This document shows, one piece after another, positions 34,101-44,710 of a stretch of DNA of 64,000 nucleotides. Location: contig NC_091255.1 in the NCBI RefSeq assembly GCF_042477335.2, forward strand, positions 28,560,501 through 28,624,500. Direction: 5' to 3'. The translations under genes were made by a program, and so were the position numbers. The stretch is from Ovis canadensis. Its lineage: Eukaryota > Chordata > Mammalia > Artiodactyla > Bovidae. The notes under the pieces were generated by a model. The model ran no database searches. It saw nothing but the letters and a program-made list of their open reading frames with translations, and had not been told where the DNA came from. The first letter of the stretch is position 1, and the number at the start of each line of letters is the position of its first letter.

Positions 34101-37100
34101 CTCATGCCCAAGGCAGCTGAGATGGGCGTCCTGAAGCCCTGTGAGTCAGGGATGTGGGACAGGGCAAGTTCCAGCCACTGGACATAATTGCTAGTGCTGA
34201 CCATCCCTCTTCCAAACAGGAAGTGGCTGGGGTGGGGGCTGCTCTGGCATCCCAAAGTCACAGATTTATGGGGCTGTAAAAGGGCCCGGTGCCCATTAAC
34301 TCTGCCCACTAGGCCACACAGTCTTGACTCCTCGTAGGGACTGCTGTGGGTGTTGAAGGTGAACCCCTAGCTGGCTGGTCTGGTGGCTTAAGAGTCTTCT
34401 CTCATGACCCTGGGAGCCTTGGGGGTCATCTCAACCAGCGCCCTGACCCAGGCCAGTGGCCCCTACGAAAGGCTTCAGCCTCTCCTGCCAACCACTTGCA
34501 GCGATGTTGGCATTGGGGCCTGGTTCTGCTGGACGTGATTCAGCCTGGCTGCTCCCTGGGGCAAGTGAGCTGGGGAGGAGGGAGTGGCTCCCCCTCATTA
34601 GGCAGAAACGGTGAGCTGGAAGGGAGAGGGGCCAGGAGGTGAGGGCACAGAAGGACCTCACCAGGCAGAGCGGATGCTCTGCCCACAGTCACCCCTGCTG
34701 GGCCCAGGACTGTCATAGAGCCTGGAACACAGCTCTGGGCGGGTGGGTGGGGGGAGGGTGCCCAGTGGCACCCCCACCACCGCCTCTCACCCGACTGAGT
34801 CAGCCTAATGGTTTTTACAACCCTCCCTGGGCACAATTACTGCACTGGTGGCATGACCAGGCCTCCTAATGGGTGTTTATTCTGTTGGCACGAGCATCCC
34901 CCGCCTGAGGGCTGGCCTCCCCACCAGGGCACGCCCCCCAGGCACACACATGTGAACACCCACACACACATACAATCATGGATACCCACACACACCCCTA
35001 GAGAGACTTTCTCACACACACACATCCTTAGCAACACACACACATCCTTAGCAACACACACGTATCCTCACGCTCAGAGGAGTTCATGGACCCACACCCC
35101 AGAGTCAGGCTCACAGCAGGGAGACACAGCCCCAGAGAGCTCAGCGTGGCAAGGCCCTCTCCACACAGGGGTCCAAGCACAGGCCCAGAGACTCAGCAGG
35201 GAGTGGTCCAACCCCAGGTCAGGGAGGCTCAGCACCTCCTCCTCAGCACCCACCAGCCCCTCCTGTACGAATCACCTCCACAGTCCTCTGAAGGGCATGG
35301 GATAGGATGGAGATAGATTTTAGGTGCTAATAACTGTGACTGAGGTTCTTGTCCATCCCTGCCCCACTACTGATGGGACTGAGTGTGGGCTGGTCGCTGA
35401 GGAGCTCAACAAGCCCCAGAGTGGGTGGCAGTTGTGTGCCCAGACGGCCAAGGCTTTTTCTGAGCCCGGCCTGAATTTGTGTCTTGCTCTGCTCCGGCAG
35501 ACGGCGCCTGATGGCTGGAAGAATTCTGTCCGCCACAACCTGTCTCTTAACAAGTGCTTCGAGAAGGTAGAGAACAAATCGGGAAGTTCATCTCGCAAGG
35601 GCTGCCTGTGGGCCCTGAACCCGGCCAAGATCGACAAGATGCAGGAGGAGCTGCAAAAGTGGAAGAGGAAAGACCCCATCGCCGTGCGCAAGAGCATGGC
35701 CAAGCCAGGTGAGGCTGCCTGCCGCACGGTGGACCCGGGATGCCAGAGCCAAAAAACTAAGAGTGGGGCTGGTGAGAAAGGCTGGGCGATGGGAAGCTGA
35801 TGAATAAGGAAAGCGCCTGAACGTGCTTCCAAGGCTGGGAGCGACTGGGGGGGAAAGGAGGTCTCACAGTGTCCTCTCTTGGGCCTTTTCAGAGGAGCTG
35901 GACAGCCTCATTGGAGACAAGAGGGAGAAGCTGGGCTCCCCACTGCTCGGCTGCCCACCCCCTGGGCTGGCAGGCTCTGGCCCCATCCAGCCCCTGGCAC
36001 CTCCATCTGGGCTCTCCCAGCCACTGCACTCAATCCACCCAGCTCCGGGCCCCATTCCTGGCAAGAATCCCCTGCAGGACCTACTTGGGGGGCATGCGCC
36101 CTCCTGCTATGGGCAGACATACTCGCACCTCTCGCCGGGCCTGGCCCCTCCAGGACCTCCGCAGCCGTTGTTCCCACAGCCAGATGGGCATCTAGAGCTG
36201 CGGGCCCAGCCGGGCACCCCCCAGGACTCGCCTCTGCCTGCCCACACCCCACCTAGCCACAGTGCCAAGCTGCTGGCTGAACCTTCCCCAGCCAGGACCA
36301 TGCACGACACCCTGCTGCCAGACGGAGACCTTGGCACTGACCTGGATGCCATCAACCCTTCTCTCACCGACTTTGACTTCCAGGGTGAGCTGGGGGTGGG
36401 AGTGGGCAGGGGGGACAGGCCTGCAGAGGGGCAGCTGGTGGCGTGGCCCGGCCCATCTGTCTCCAGGTTGCAGTCTGCTAACTGCCCAGTTTCTGGAGCA
36501 GAGAAAGCCCAGAGCTGGGGAATGGGTGGTGGTGGTTGGTGAAGGGTCAAAGAGGAATATTCTTGCCCCTTGAATGGGTTCCAAACGACCTATCACCAAA
36601 CCACTCTCAGCTCTGGGCTGAAAGTGCCTGGGAGAGCCTGGGTCTTGGGAAGCTACTGTTAGAGACATCCCCCTTCAGAAGTGGGGAGCTGGGCTCAACA
36701 GCCTCAGAAGAAGATATAGACCAGGGGTGTGTGCCCCCCAAGTAGCTTCAGAAGATACAGGCTGGAAAGGGGCCGATGGTCTATTCCATAGTTGACTGTG
36801 AGCAACTGAGATTCTGAACGTTTCCAGAAGCGACTGTATTTTTGGAGTTCATCACCTAATGCAGAAGGAGAGAGATCTTCCTCAAGAAGGGGAGGCCCAG
36901 GAAGAGATTCTGTCTCTTCCATTCCATCTTGCCTGCTTCATCTCTGCCTGTGGCCAATCCCACCCGTTCCCATCTAATCTCCAGTGCACCCCCAGGCCCT
37001 GGTACTGGCCACAGGAGCTTTGAAGGAGGGTGCTGACCCAGGCCTCAGGCCGTCTGTGTGCACTGGGGTAGGGGACATCCACAAGCAGGTGGAGGCAGCT

Positions 37101-38398
37101 GACCCTCAGAGATCTCCCAGTCTGATGAGGAGAGAGCCTGGGTCTTGGGAAGCTACTCTTAGAGAAAGGCAACTAGAGCTGCAGCCCCCTCCAGAGGTAG
37201 GGAGCCAGGCTCCACAGACTCAGAAGAATCTATAGATACGTGGGCTACGATAAACATTTACCTAAGCCCTACTGTCTGGCATCTTGTGAGGCACTTTACA
37301 TGCACTCTCTCAGGTGGGCCTATAGGGTAGGAGGGATTATTCAACCCATTTCACAGATGTGCACCATGGTTAAGTAACTTATTCAAGGTCACTGAGCTAG
37401 AAAGAAGGAGAGTTAGGATTGGAAGCCAGGCAGCCAGTCTCGGGTTTAGTTCAGCCCCCTTCCTCCACACCCGACAGCCCTGATCCCCAGGGGAGGAGCC
37501 CCAGGCCTTAGCCAGCCATGATGCAGGTCACACAACATACAGAGAAGGATCAGGTGCGGCGCAGTTTGCACCCCAGAGTCAATGCTTCCCGGTGGGGAGC
37601 ACTTCCTGACAGGGCTTTGCTCCTTCTCCTTGGGCCCTGCAACGGAGAGCCCCAACCAGCTCACTGGATGCTGCGGTGCATTACTGGAAGATCCTTGGTC
37701 TGGGCTGCACATTCACCTTCCTTGGGAACCTGGACAAGAGCCAGGGTGAAGAGTTCCTAGGGCTCCCTACCCAGGGTAACCCCAGAATGTACAGCATCTG
37801 CATCAACCCTTCCAACAGGCAGCTCTTAAATCCTTGACCACTCCCCCACCCCCCCAAAAAGAGCCACAGAGATCATCTGGGCTATGGCTTTCAAAATGTC
37901 CTACAGGGGAGGAGGATGCAGAGAGGTTTAGCAACTGCCTGCGGTCAGAGAGCTAGTGCCAGAGGTCTGCTCTCCAATCAGTGTTACCCCAGTCCTGCTC
38001 TCTTTCGTGTGTGAGAGCATGGGGTGAGAGGCAGACAGGGCTCGTTGGTACCTCCCAGTCACGCCTGTTTTCTCCCCCAAATAGGAAACCTGTGGGAACA
38101 GCTGAAGGATGACAGCTTGGCCCTTGACCCCTTGGTACTGGTGACCTCATCACCGACATCGTCTTCGGTGCCGCCAGCTCCCCCTCCCTGCTATCCCCCC
38201 GGGCCCTGTCTGGCTGAGACCGGCAGTGGGACAGGCAACTTGGCACCCCCGGGCACCGGGGGCTCTGGGGCACTGGGTGACCTGCATCTCACCACCCTCT
38301 ACTCGGCCTTCATGGAGCTGGAGCCCGCACCCGCCGCGGCCCCTGCTGGCCCTTCTGTGTACCTCAGCCCCAGCTCCAAGCCCATGGCCCTGGCCTGA
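25060..38398 (+). CDS. FOXN1: FOXN1 forkhead transcription factor, 644 residues
   Basis: Nuclear transcription factor of the FOXN family. It drives thymic epithelial cell and hair keratinocyte differentiation; loss gives the nude phenotype and T-cell deficiency in mouse, rat and human. Coding exons: 25060-25182, 25579-26037, 28420-28530, 30461-30591, 31925-32021, 35501-35708, 35893-36384, 38085-38398 (TGA 38396-38398). Sizes sum to 1935 nt with every junction in phase. The protein has a proline-rich N-terminal half, a forkhead domain at about 268-364 (start [17 protein letters not shown], recognition helix W313-S322 with NSVRHNLS) and an acidic C-terminal activation segment at about 520-555 ([18 protein letters not shown]). 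The human protein is 648 residues and aligns over the full length. The start is fixed by MVSL...[11 protein letters not shown], identical in position to human. A NAGNAG acceptor makes one glutamine optional at 28417-28419. Confidence 0.97.
25579..26037 (+). CDS. FOXN1: FOXN1 coding exon 2 (exon 3)
   Basis: 459 nt, residues 42-194, phase 0 at both ends. The acceptor is cgccccag at 25571-25578 and the donor is GTGAGT at 26038. It encodes the proline/serine-rich N-terminal region, starting [10 protein letters not shown] and ending [11 protein letters not shown]. No known domain; family members share this region. Confidence 0.95.
26605..26690 (+). repeat. MIR fragment
   Basis: ctgtgaccttgggcaagtgac followed by cctctctgagcctcatc is the MIR core in sense orientation. 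Confidence 0.75.
26752..26886 (-). repeat. Bov-A SINE fragment
   Basis: Reverse strand; agaatactggagtgggttgcc and the end gagccacctgggaagcccc. Confidence 0.85.
26900..27210. repeat. Two adjoining MIR fragments
   Basis: 26900-27090 is reverse MIR (cactgtgccagatgtttcc, aagaagaaactgaggtcc). 27090-27210 looks like a diverged sense MIR (gtgatcttgggcacatccc). Confidence 0.55.
27558..27790 (+). repeat. Bov-tA/Bov-A2 SINE
   Basis: Head ggggctttccaggaggtacaa, body ggcatggcaacccactccag and end gacacgactgaagcaactta; in FOXN1 coding intron 2. Confidence 0.87.
28420..28530 (+). CDS. FOXN1: FOXN1 coding exon 3 (exon 4), tandem acceptor
   Basis: 111 nt, residues 195-231 (GSEVKIKPP ... TQPPFHQ), donor GTGGGT at 28531. 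Two acceptors three bases apart (ttccAGcAG, AGs at 28415-28416 and 28418-28419) allow the exon to start at 28417 or 28420, adding or omitting one Gln. I chose 28420 because the human protein reads VLGSEV. Confidence 0.92.
29075..29195 (+). repeat. Bov-A SINE fragment
   Basis: 3' half only, from tctcctggagcagggaatgg to gtcggacacaactgagagat. Confidence 0.85.
30461..30591 (+). CDS. FOXN1: FOXN1 coding exon 4 (exon 5), start of forkhead domain
   Basis: 131 nt, residues 232-274 plus two bases of Ser275. The acceptor is acctctacag and the donor is GTATGT at 30592. It encodes [16 protein letters not shown] and ends PKPIYSY, where the forkhead domain begins. Confidence 0.95.
31085..31150 (-). repeat. 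MIR fragment
   Basis: A short reverse-MIR-like piece with actccacctcctgtgtgccagg. Weak call. Confidence 0.4.
31255..31480 (+). repeat. MIR with CAA repeat
   Basis: Sense MIR: agaaccgggttcaagccagg, caggcaagtgacttaatc, then an (AAC)n run at 31380-31402 replacing part of the core. Confidence 0.65.
31555..31740 (-). repeat. MIR
   Basis: Reverse MIR: aaccttctatatgctaggc, actgaggctcagagaggtta, aaggtcacacagctagtgag; 185 bp before the FOXN1 forkhead exon at 31925. Confidence 0.8.
31925..32021 (+). CDS. FOXN1: FOXN1 coding exon 5 (exon 6), forkhead helices 1-2
   Basis: 97 nt, completes Ser275 and encodes 276-307 ([11 protein letters not shown] ... MTEHFPYFK). The acceptor is ctgccttcag and the donor is GTGAGC at 32022. 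The sequence appears identical to human in this segment. Confidence 0.96.
33007..33215 (+). repeat. Bov-tA/Bov-A2 SINE
   Basis: Head ggctttcctgatggttcag, B-box ggttcgattcctggctc, and end gtgggacacaacttagcaac. Confidence 0.87.
33485..33528 (+). repeat. Perfect 22-bp tandem duplication
   Basis: Unit agagggaagtgggggagggc plus cc at 33485-33506 is repeated exactly at 33507-33528 in FOXN1 coding intron 5. Confidence 0.9.
33840..33990 (+). repeat. MIR fragment
   Basis: Sense MIR core: cttatgtgatctcagcctgg, cctcagcttcccagtctgc. Confidence 0.5.
34945..35066. repeat. CA-rich repeat with a short minisatellite
   Basis: CA runs, then acacatccttagcaacacac repeated in tandem (35023-35060). It ends about 430 bp before the FOXN1 recognition-helix exon. 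Confidence 0.8.
35501..35708 (+). CDS. FOXN1: FOXN1 coding exon 6 (exon 7), forkhead recognition helix
   Basis: 208 nt, residues 308-376 plus the first base of Glu377. The acceptor is gctccggcag and the donor is GTGAGG at 35709. It begins [20 protein letters not shown], the DNA-recognition helix, followed by the wings and a basic tail ([12 protein letters not shown]) that may serve as a nuclear localisation signal. Confidence 0.97.
35893..36384 (+). CDS. FOXN1: FOXN1 coding exon 7 (exon 8), proline-rich region
   Basis: 492 nt, completes Glu377 and encodes 378-540 plus one base of Gly541. The acceptor is gccttttcag and the donor is GTGAGC at 36385. It holds a long Pro/Leu-rich segment, then the start of the acidic activation domain ([20 protein letters not shown]). 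Confidence 0.96.
36632..37230 (+). repeat. Two dispersed copies of an unclassified ~95-bp sequence
   Basis: 36632-36722 and 37132-37226 share gagcctgggtcttgggaagc, then gggagc-ggctc and cctcagaagaa motifs; the second copy has an insert of about 18 bp. Both are in FOXN1 coding intron 7. Not a family I recognise. Confidence 0.7.
37245..37430 (-). repeat. MIR
   Basis: Reverse MIR: acatttacctaagccctactg, cccatttcacagatgtgc, cttattcaaggtcactgagc. Confidence 0.65.
38085..38398 (+). CDS. FOXN1: FOXN1 terminal coding exon (exon 9)
   Basis: 314 nt, residues 541-644 and TGA. The acceptor is ccaaatag. It encodes [17 protein letters not shown] (rest of the activation domain), a Ser/Pro-rich stretch, and the conserved end [12 protein letters not shown]. 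Confidence 0.96.
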
Positions 38399-38689
38399 GC
38401 TATGCCCCACAGCATCTCCAGCCTTTGCTTGGCCCGGAAGTCCCAGCCGGCCGCCCATGTTGGGCTCACCTTAAAGGTCAAGGAAGGAAACACACTCCCT
38501 GTCCCCTATGTCATGAAGCCAACTTGGTTGTTAGCTGGCAGCTGGGGGTGGAGAAGTCATCACGCAGGATTCTGCCCCTCGCATATTTCCACCGCCTGGT
38601 ACACCAGCTCCTGGCCCAGGGACCCCAGAGAGCAAGTGTCTGGGCAAGAAGAAAATGCACTCTCCATGGCTCACACTCATCCACACTTA

Positions 38690-38760
38690 GGCTCTTGTGC
38701 ACATGTGCACAGGCGCACACACACACACACATACACACACAGTTAGGCAAACATACACCC
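38690..38760 (+). repeat. CA repeat in FOXN1 3'UTR
   Basis: CA/TG-rich run with pure CA units at about 38716-38740, inside the FOXN1 3'UTR. Confidence 0.8.
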
Positions 38761-39630
38761 ACTCACATACCTTATATCCAGAGGAATCAGAACTATATCA
38801 CAGACTTCATTGGGGGGCAGCTGAGAGCTGAAGGCTTTGGTTATCAAAAGCTCAGGGTTCCCAGCCAGGTCCAAGACCACCCTGGAACCCTCTTCTGACG
38901 TCCACGTTCTCTGCAGGCCTGCCCCCCTCCAGGAGTGATCTTTCCCAGAAGCCCCCTGTATTTATTCTCCCATCTTCATCCCAGCAGCCCATCGAGAAGG
39001 AGGAGATATGGAACCTCTCCCCAAGTTGTCTGTGGGCCCCCAAGAGGGTGCTGATATTCACAGCACCCACCCTGCCAGGCTCTCAATCTGTCCTTAACTT
39101 AAGCTCTATCTGGCTTCCCCCAGGGGATGACACACAGGAGGGGCAATGTCAGCCCCAGGACCAAACTGAGCCCAATTCCGACACAAAGTGTTTGGAAAAA
39201 GCCTTGCCCTTGGAAACTTGAAAGTGCCCTTTTGCCCCACCCCTGGATGCAGGAAAGGCCCCTCCAGGTCACTACAGTCACCCCTGAGAGCTTCATGTAG
39301 CTTAGGTCCCAGTTTATGAATACTTCTGTTTCAGACAGCCTGGGCAGTTAGGGAGGGAACTCTGGTTCAGGCTGGTGGGGGAGCACCCATGCCCCCTCTC
39401 TTTGACTGCTTGGCAGGTCCAGGATGCAACTGGAGCAAGGGGGTGTGACTTGCTTGGCCACTGTGTCCTACCTGAGTGCCCAACCCACACCAAGTAGGCT
39501 GAAGTGGGAGCTTCAGCCTACCCCCGGCCTGAGGGTGACAAGAATACCCCTCCCCCCAAGGTTGGGCCCAGGCTCAGATGAGTCACAAGCAGAACCCTTG
39601 ATGGCCTGCCACTGTTCCCTGTCCTGGAAC

Positions 39631-39636
39631 AATAAA
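39631..39636 (+). terminator. FOXN1: FOXN1 poly(A) signal AATAAA
   Basis: Canonical hexamer with a TG-rich element (ccttgtggtct) just downstream, placing cleavage near 39650. Confidence 0.8.
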
Positions 39637-41042
39637 GCAAATGCCTTGTGGTCTCAGCTACCAAGCCTTCATTTCTGGACCTCCCCTCCCTGGAGCAAAA
39701 AGGTCAGGACACACTGACTGTAGTTTCCCTGGGCATGTGATCTTACCCCAGCCCTCACCCAGAACTAGGAAGTTTCAATTTGAAGAATGAGGCATCTCAG
39801 AGAACTTCTGAACAGCAAGGAAAGGATAAAGGTTTGAGGTGGGGTACGGGGGGCATCTCTTCCCAGGAGAATTTCCTGAAGGATTGAAAGCAGTGGCTGC
39901 CCTGTCCAGAAGGAGGGAAGGAGGGAGGGAGGGAGTAGGTATCCTCCCCCACATCCCTTCCTCCCGAGATCTGTCCCTTCCTCAGCCTCCATCTCCTCAC
40001 ACTAAGGGTCACTTCCCTATCCAGACTGTGCCTTTCTGCCCCCATCTTTCCCTGGCTGGGCTCTGGTTTCCACAGGTGACATAAACGAAACGTAGCCTGG
40101 CGCTGTGTGCCCTGCTGGCCCTGGAGAGTGGTCTCCGGAGGGTCAGGGGCCCACTCAGTCCCACCACCAGGCAGGCTGCTCTCACCAAACAGCAGCCTGG
40201 GAGGCAGCCCCAAATTCAGCCTGAATGGGGATGGGGCAAGTGTGGGAGCCAAAAGCTTATCCATGGAACTTGGACCTCGGACCTCGATCTCAGAGCAGCC
40301 ATGGGTGGGCCTTCTGCTTAGAAAGTTTTCCCTGGGGCCAGGGCCTGGGGGCCAGCCAACGCCACCTACCATGCCCAGAGGACATTATCGCAGAGGATCC
40401 CATAATAGAACCCTACCCTCCATCAGCACGCTCCCTCCCAGAGGCTCTAATGCTGGGGCCAGAGCTAGAGGGATGCAGGGGTGGGGTGGGGTGAAGGCAT
40501 GGCCAGCCAGTGCACCCAAGAGGAAGAACCCCCCCTCCACCCTGACCCAGCCCAGCCCTGTGGTATAGGAAGGGTGAAGGCTCTCTGTCAAGCCCCAGCT
40601 CTGGGCAACCCCAGGCCTGTGTCTTGATACCCAAGCCCCCAAGAGCAGGGTAAGTGCTTCATGGGAGAACTTTACTGGGACCTACTGCCTTGCTTCAGAA
40701 CCTCGGACCCTGGGGGCTCAGACAACCTCTTCTAGGCCTCCAGCCCAGGCAGCTGGAGGCCGGCAGTCCAACCTCAATCCTATGGGCTCATTCGGCACCT
40801 GCTTCTGCAAGTAAGAGAGGTGCCAAGGAGATAAGCCTTGGGGTCTCATGTTTCTTTGTTTGTAACCAGGCTGGCCCTTGAACTAAAAACTGGGCGGAAA
40901 AACAAAACAAAACAAAAAACAACTGAGTGGCAGCGGCTCGCTGACCTGAGCCCCACACTTCTGCTCATATGCTGCCCCCTGCTGGCCACTCATCATGTGT
41001 TCACCCACCGTTCGGAGAGGAATAGTTTGAATGGATCCAGGG

Positions 41043-41303
41043 TCTGGAGAAGGAAATGGCACCCCACTCCAGTACTCTTGCCTGGAAAATCCCATGGGCA
41101 GAGGAGCCTGGTAGGCTGCAGTCAATGGGGTCGCTAGGAGTCGGACACGACTGAGCGACTTCACTTTCGCTTTTCACTTTCATGCATTGGAGAAGGAAAT
41201 GGCAACCCACTCCAGTGTTCTTGTCTGGAGAACCCCAGGGGAGGGGGAGCCTGGTGGGCTGCCGACAGGACTGAAGCGACTTAGCAGCAGCAGCAGCAGC
41301 AGG
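41043..41303 (+). repeat. Bov-A dimer SINE with (CAG)n tail
   Basis: Two successive Bov-A units (tctggagaaggaaatggcac at 41043 and ttggagaaggaaatggcaac near 41188), ending in a CAG run at 41283-41302, typical of this SINE class. Confidence 0.88.
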
Positions 41304-42809
41304 GTCTGAAAGTTCTCTATTTGTAGGAAATTAACTCTTTTAACTTCTCAGGTTTAGGGGCTGTAAACCTGAGGGTTCTAAAACCAGTTAGAATTCATGA
41401 GTCCATGAACTTGGATAAATAAATTTCACCTTCATTTTCACTTATCTCTACCTTGAATTTAGCATTTCCCTCGATTAAGTATGTCAGCAACAAATCACAA
41501 TAACTTTTCACAGAATTTGGGACTTTGTCATTAGGTAGAGAAATCACAGATGTTTTCATAATATAATATAGGCATCGCAGAATAGATATAGATATCGATG
41601 TATAGTTTTCAAAACGTAAAATATATAGGATTACAATCTACTCTATGTACATAAAAACCTTATGGTCCACAGGCTTCAGCAGAGACAACAAATGGGTTCA
41701 CGACACACAAAAAAGTAAAGCACCCTTGCTTTAGTTGCCAGGTGGTGGGAAAGTGGAGGGTGGCTCCCAGGGGAGGGGGCAGGCTAGGGAGGAAGGCACT
41801 GGGGGCTGGGGACAGCAATTCTTCATTGACTGAAAGGGAAGCATCTCAGTAGTTTACAGTGGGTTTGATAGTTCCCACGTGCACCCCTAGCTCCAGCCCA
41901 AATTGCCATGAGTGGTGGGTCCCCCTGCAGTATCTGGGCTTTCCTGCACAACCCAATGGTAGAGTCCTCACAACAACCTTAAGGAGTCAAAGCAAAAAAT
42001 ATCTGGCTGATTCCAAAAAGAATGTGAGGCACAGCTCTTGCAAGGTTCAGCTCAGCCTTCAAGGAGAGTTCATCAGCACCAGGGCCAGAACAAGCCCCAC
42101 CAGACCCTGTTCCTTCCTCCTTCTACAGCCCAGGGACTCTCTCGGTTCCCAGAAAAAGTGCCAGGAACCAAATGTACCGAGGTGCACCATTAGCAGCAGG
42201 ACCAGCGCCAGAGGCATGAAGACTTGAAAGGAGGCAGGGGTCCAAGGCTTCTCCCAGCCAGGCCTCACCAGAGGACAGCCTCTTTGATACATGCTCCAGG
42301 GATGAGGACCTCAAAACAGGGACTGCCCTACCTGTCTGAAGGTGGAAGTAGAGCAGGACCAATCCAGAACATCCACTCAATTTGATTTAGCATGCTCCCT
42401 GCACCCTCACTTGGTGACTCGCCATTGTGAGGGGTGGAGTGCTCATATTGAGTGTCCCATTCATTGGAGACCATTTGGCATTCCGTCACTTAACACCAGT
42501 AGAGCCCGGTAACCACCTTATAATCCAGCCAGCATCATAAATGCTTGAAAACTCAGGACAACTTAGACAGGAAGAGATGGGGAGAGCGCACTGAAGCAAA
42601 GGGAACGGCATAAAGCAGGTGTTTGGAGGCCCGATTTACCAGTTGCTTTCAGGAAAGTGAATATTTACAATGAGAAAGACATGTGGAGCCTTGCGGTTCA
42701 GGTGTTGGCAATTCTTCCTGAAGATGATGGTGGGCCACTGAGGAGTTTAGGCAGGAATGACCTGGTCAGACTATTTCTGGCAGCTGAGCGAAGGGTGGAT
42801 TGGAGTGAA

Positions 42810-42980
42810 GCTAATAGCCAATATATATTGAATGCTAGGCCCAAGCCTGAATGCCTTACATGCGTTAGACTGTCCACAATCAATTCTGAGGATTAACGCC
42901 CATTTTTTCAGAAAATGCTGAAGCGCAGAGGTTAACTTGCCCTGCCAACATTGCACAGCTATTAAGCGGTCATGTCAGGA
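42810..42980 (-). repeat. MIR
   Basis: Reverse MIR: tatattgaatgctaggcccaa, ccattttttcagaaaatgctg, attgcacagctattaag. Confidence 0.6.
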
Positions 42981-43277
42981 TGCTCCCCAGTTCTTCCATA
43001 CTAGAGGCAGAGGGGGTGCCGAGGAGGATATTGTAGGCATTCGAGAGAGAGGTAAAGAACTGCAGAGAAGCAGATGAAGTTGAGACTTTTAAGAGGCAAA
43101 ATCTCCAGTGATTGGATGGAGCTAGAGATGGGAGTTGAGACTGAGTCCCTGGTGTGTGGCCTGAATGTTGGGGTGGATAGGATTCATCCACGAATCCTCG
43201 CTAGAACCCTCCAAGCAGGATGACTCTTGCTCCCCTGTGTGCCCAGTTCATCTTATTCTAAAACACGTATTTGTTCC

Positions 43278-43412
43278 CTGTGTCTCACTCATTTATTTGG
43301 CTGCACCAGGTCTTAGTTAAGGCATGTGGGATCTATTTCCCTGACCAGAGATCAAAACTGTGGCCCCTGAATTGGGAGCAGAATTTTAGCACTGGACCAC
43401 CAGGGAAATCCC
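43278..43412 (-). repeat. CHR-2-type SINE
   Basis: tttggctgcaccaggtcttag, ccctgaccagagatcaaaac and the end gaccaccagggaaatccc. The flanking motif gtctcactcatttt recurs (43282 and 43416 regions). Confidence 0.78.
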
Positions 43413-44139
43413 AATGTCTCACTCATTTTAGAACCCCAGAGTTCAGCCCAGATCTTGGCCCTCCCGCAAGGGCTCCACAGAACCCAGGTGAATTCCAGCA
43501 CTTCCAGGCCTTGCAGGCTTAAATTAACTAGAGATTAACTATTCAGGCGACAGAGAGAAATAGCGCCAAGTGTATCCAAATTAGTGCCTGGACCAGTAGG
43601 CTGTAAACCCTGACATAGAGTCTCCATCTACCTGTTTCTGAACTTCTTCCGTTAAGAAAATGAAGACATCCTCTGTGACTGGGGTCGGGCTGGGGGCAGT
43701 GTTATATGCAGGGCAGCCAAGCCTGGGGTCCTCCTCAAGGCAGCTGAAGGCAAGAGGGGGCCAGGCCTTAGCCTTCTCTCTGATGAAGGCTAAAAGGACA
43801 ACCTAACGGTCCTAAGTAGCCTCTGGGTTCAGAGAAGGTGGGGTAGAGGGCAAGGCCACCTTCCCAACACCTTCCCTCCCACCCGAGTCGCAGGCCCTTG
43901 TTCCAGCCTCTGTTCTGCAAGGTTAGCTATGACTTTGGGCCAAAGTTTCCACTCTGAGCGCTCAGGTCACCATCTTTATCAAAGGAAAAACCCTTTCCAG
44001 CTGCAATACATACTAAATACCAACTCTAGATGCCAGGAGTGGTATCCAGGTGCAGAGGAGCAGGAGACAGGACTACCCTGGGACAACATTACTGTCCCCT
44101 GCCAGTCCCCACCACACACACACATGCCGGCCCACAACC

Positions 44140-44710
44140 AGAGAACAGAAATGGAGAGTTTATTGAAAACTATATACAGTTGGTCCAGCCCCTACCACAG
44201 GCTGTAATCTGGGCAGGTCCTTCCCACACCTCAGGCAGGATCTCAGTCCCTGATGGTAGAGACCAGGGCTGGGGTCAGGACCCAGACTCCCTTGGGAAGC
44301 TTGACTACCAGACCCCGCATGGAACTTCATCTGTGAATTTACTAAATGGCCTGTCGGTAGTGGGCAGGGGAAAAGCCTGTATAGGGGATCTCTATTCTGC
44401 AACTTGGGCCCAAGAGGCTAGGGCCAACTAGGTTGTCTGCAGGTCCTGGCTACTCCTCCAACAGAGGGTCTTCCTGGAATGTGCAGGTGAACAGCCCCAC
44501 TACCACCCCACCCCACATGCCAGGCCCCATGGGCTGCACAGACTTGGACTGGGGGACCTCAGGCACCCTCCCTCCCAACACTGACTCAGGGCTCCGGGCT
44601 TCAGCAATACTCCTCGGACAGAAGACCCGGGGTTGAGAGGTGAGTGTTGGGGTGGTCACGGCTGTGGGGTGGGCCCAGGAGCCTCCTGAGGTAGGGGGTG
44701 GCTTGGGGAG
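44140..44710 (-). other. UNC119: UNC119 3'UTR
   Basis: About 570 nt from the stop to the expected cleavage point, unique sequence without a SINE. The end is set by AATAAA at 44159-44164 and a TG repeat downstream. Confidence 0.8.
44159..44164 (-). terminator. UNC119: UNC119 poly(A) signal AATAAA
   Basis: TTTATT on the + strand reads AATAAA on the gene strand. It is followed on that strand by a TGTGTGTGTG element (about 44110-44125), a textbook downstream element. Confidence 0.85.

Larger units (their letters stand above)
38399..39652 (+). other. FOXN1: FOXN1 3'UTR
   Basis: About 1.25 kb from stop to expected cleavage. It includes a CA-rich patch (38690-38760, pure CA runs 38716-38740). No SINE interrupts it. 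The end is set by AATAAA at 39631-39636. Confidence 0.8.
39655..44135. other. Convergent intergenic region FOXN1 / UNC119
   Basis: No exon-like sequence was recognised on either strand. It holds a Bov-A dimer (41043-41303), an AT-rich patch (41320-41720), a MIR (42810-42980), a CHR SINE (43278-43412) and otherwise unique sequence. The two flanking genes converge here. Confidence 0.65.

Noticed and set aside
34837-35061. Cys/Val-rich minus-strand frame
   Set aside because: It is a translation of the CA repeat.
35823-36542. Single-exon reading of FOXN1 exon 7 with intron on both ends (239 residues)
   Set aside because: The correct exon is 35893-36384, bounded by AG and GT. The extra residues are intron.
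41283-41302. CAG run as a possible polyglutamine-coding repeat
   Set aside because: It is the (CAG)n tail of the Bov-A dimer in intergenic DNA; the mirror GCT run at 55912 has the same origin.
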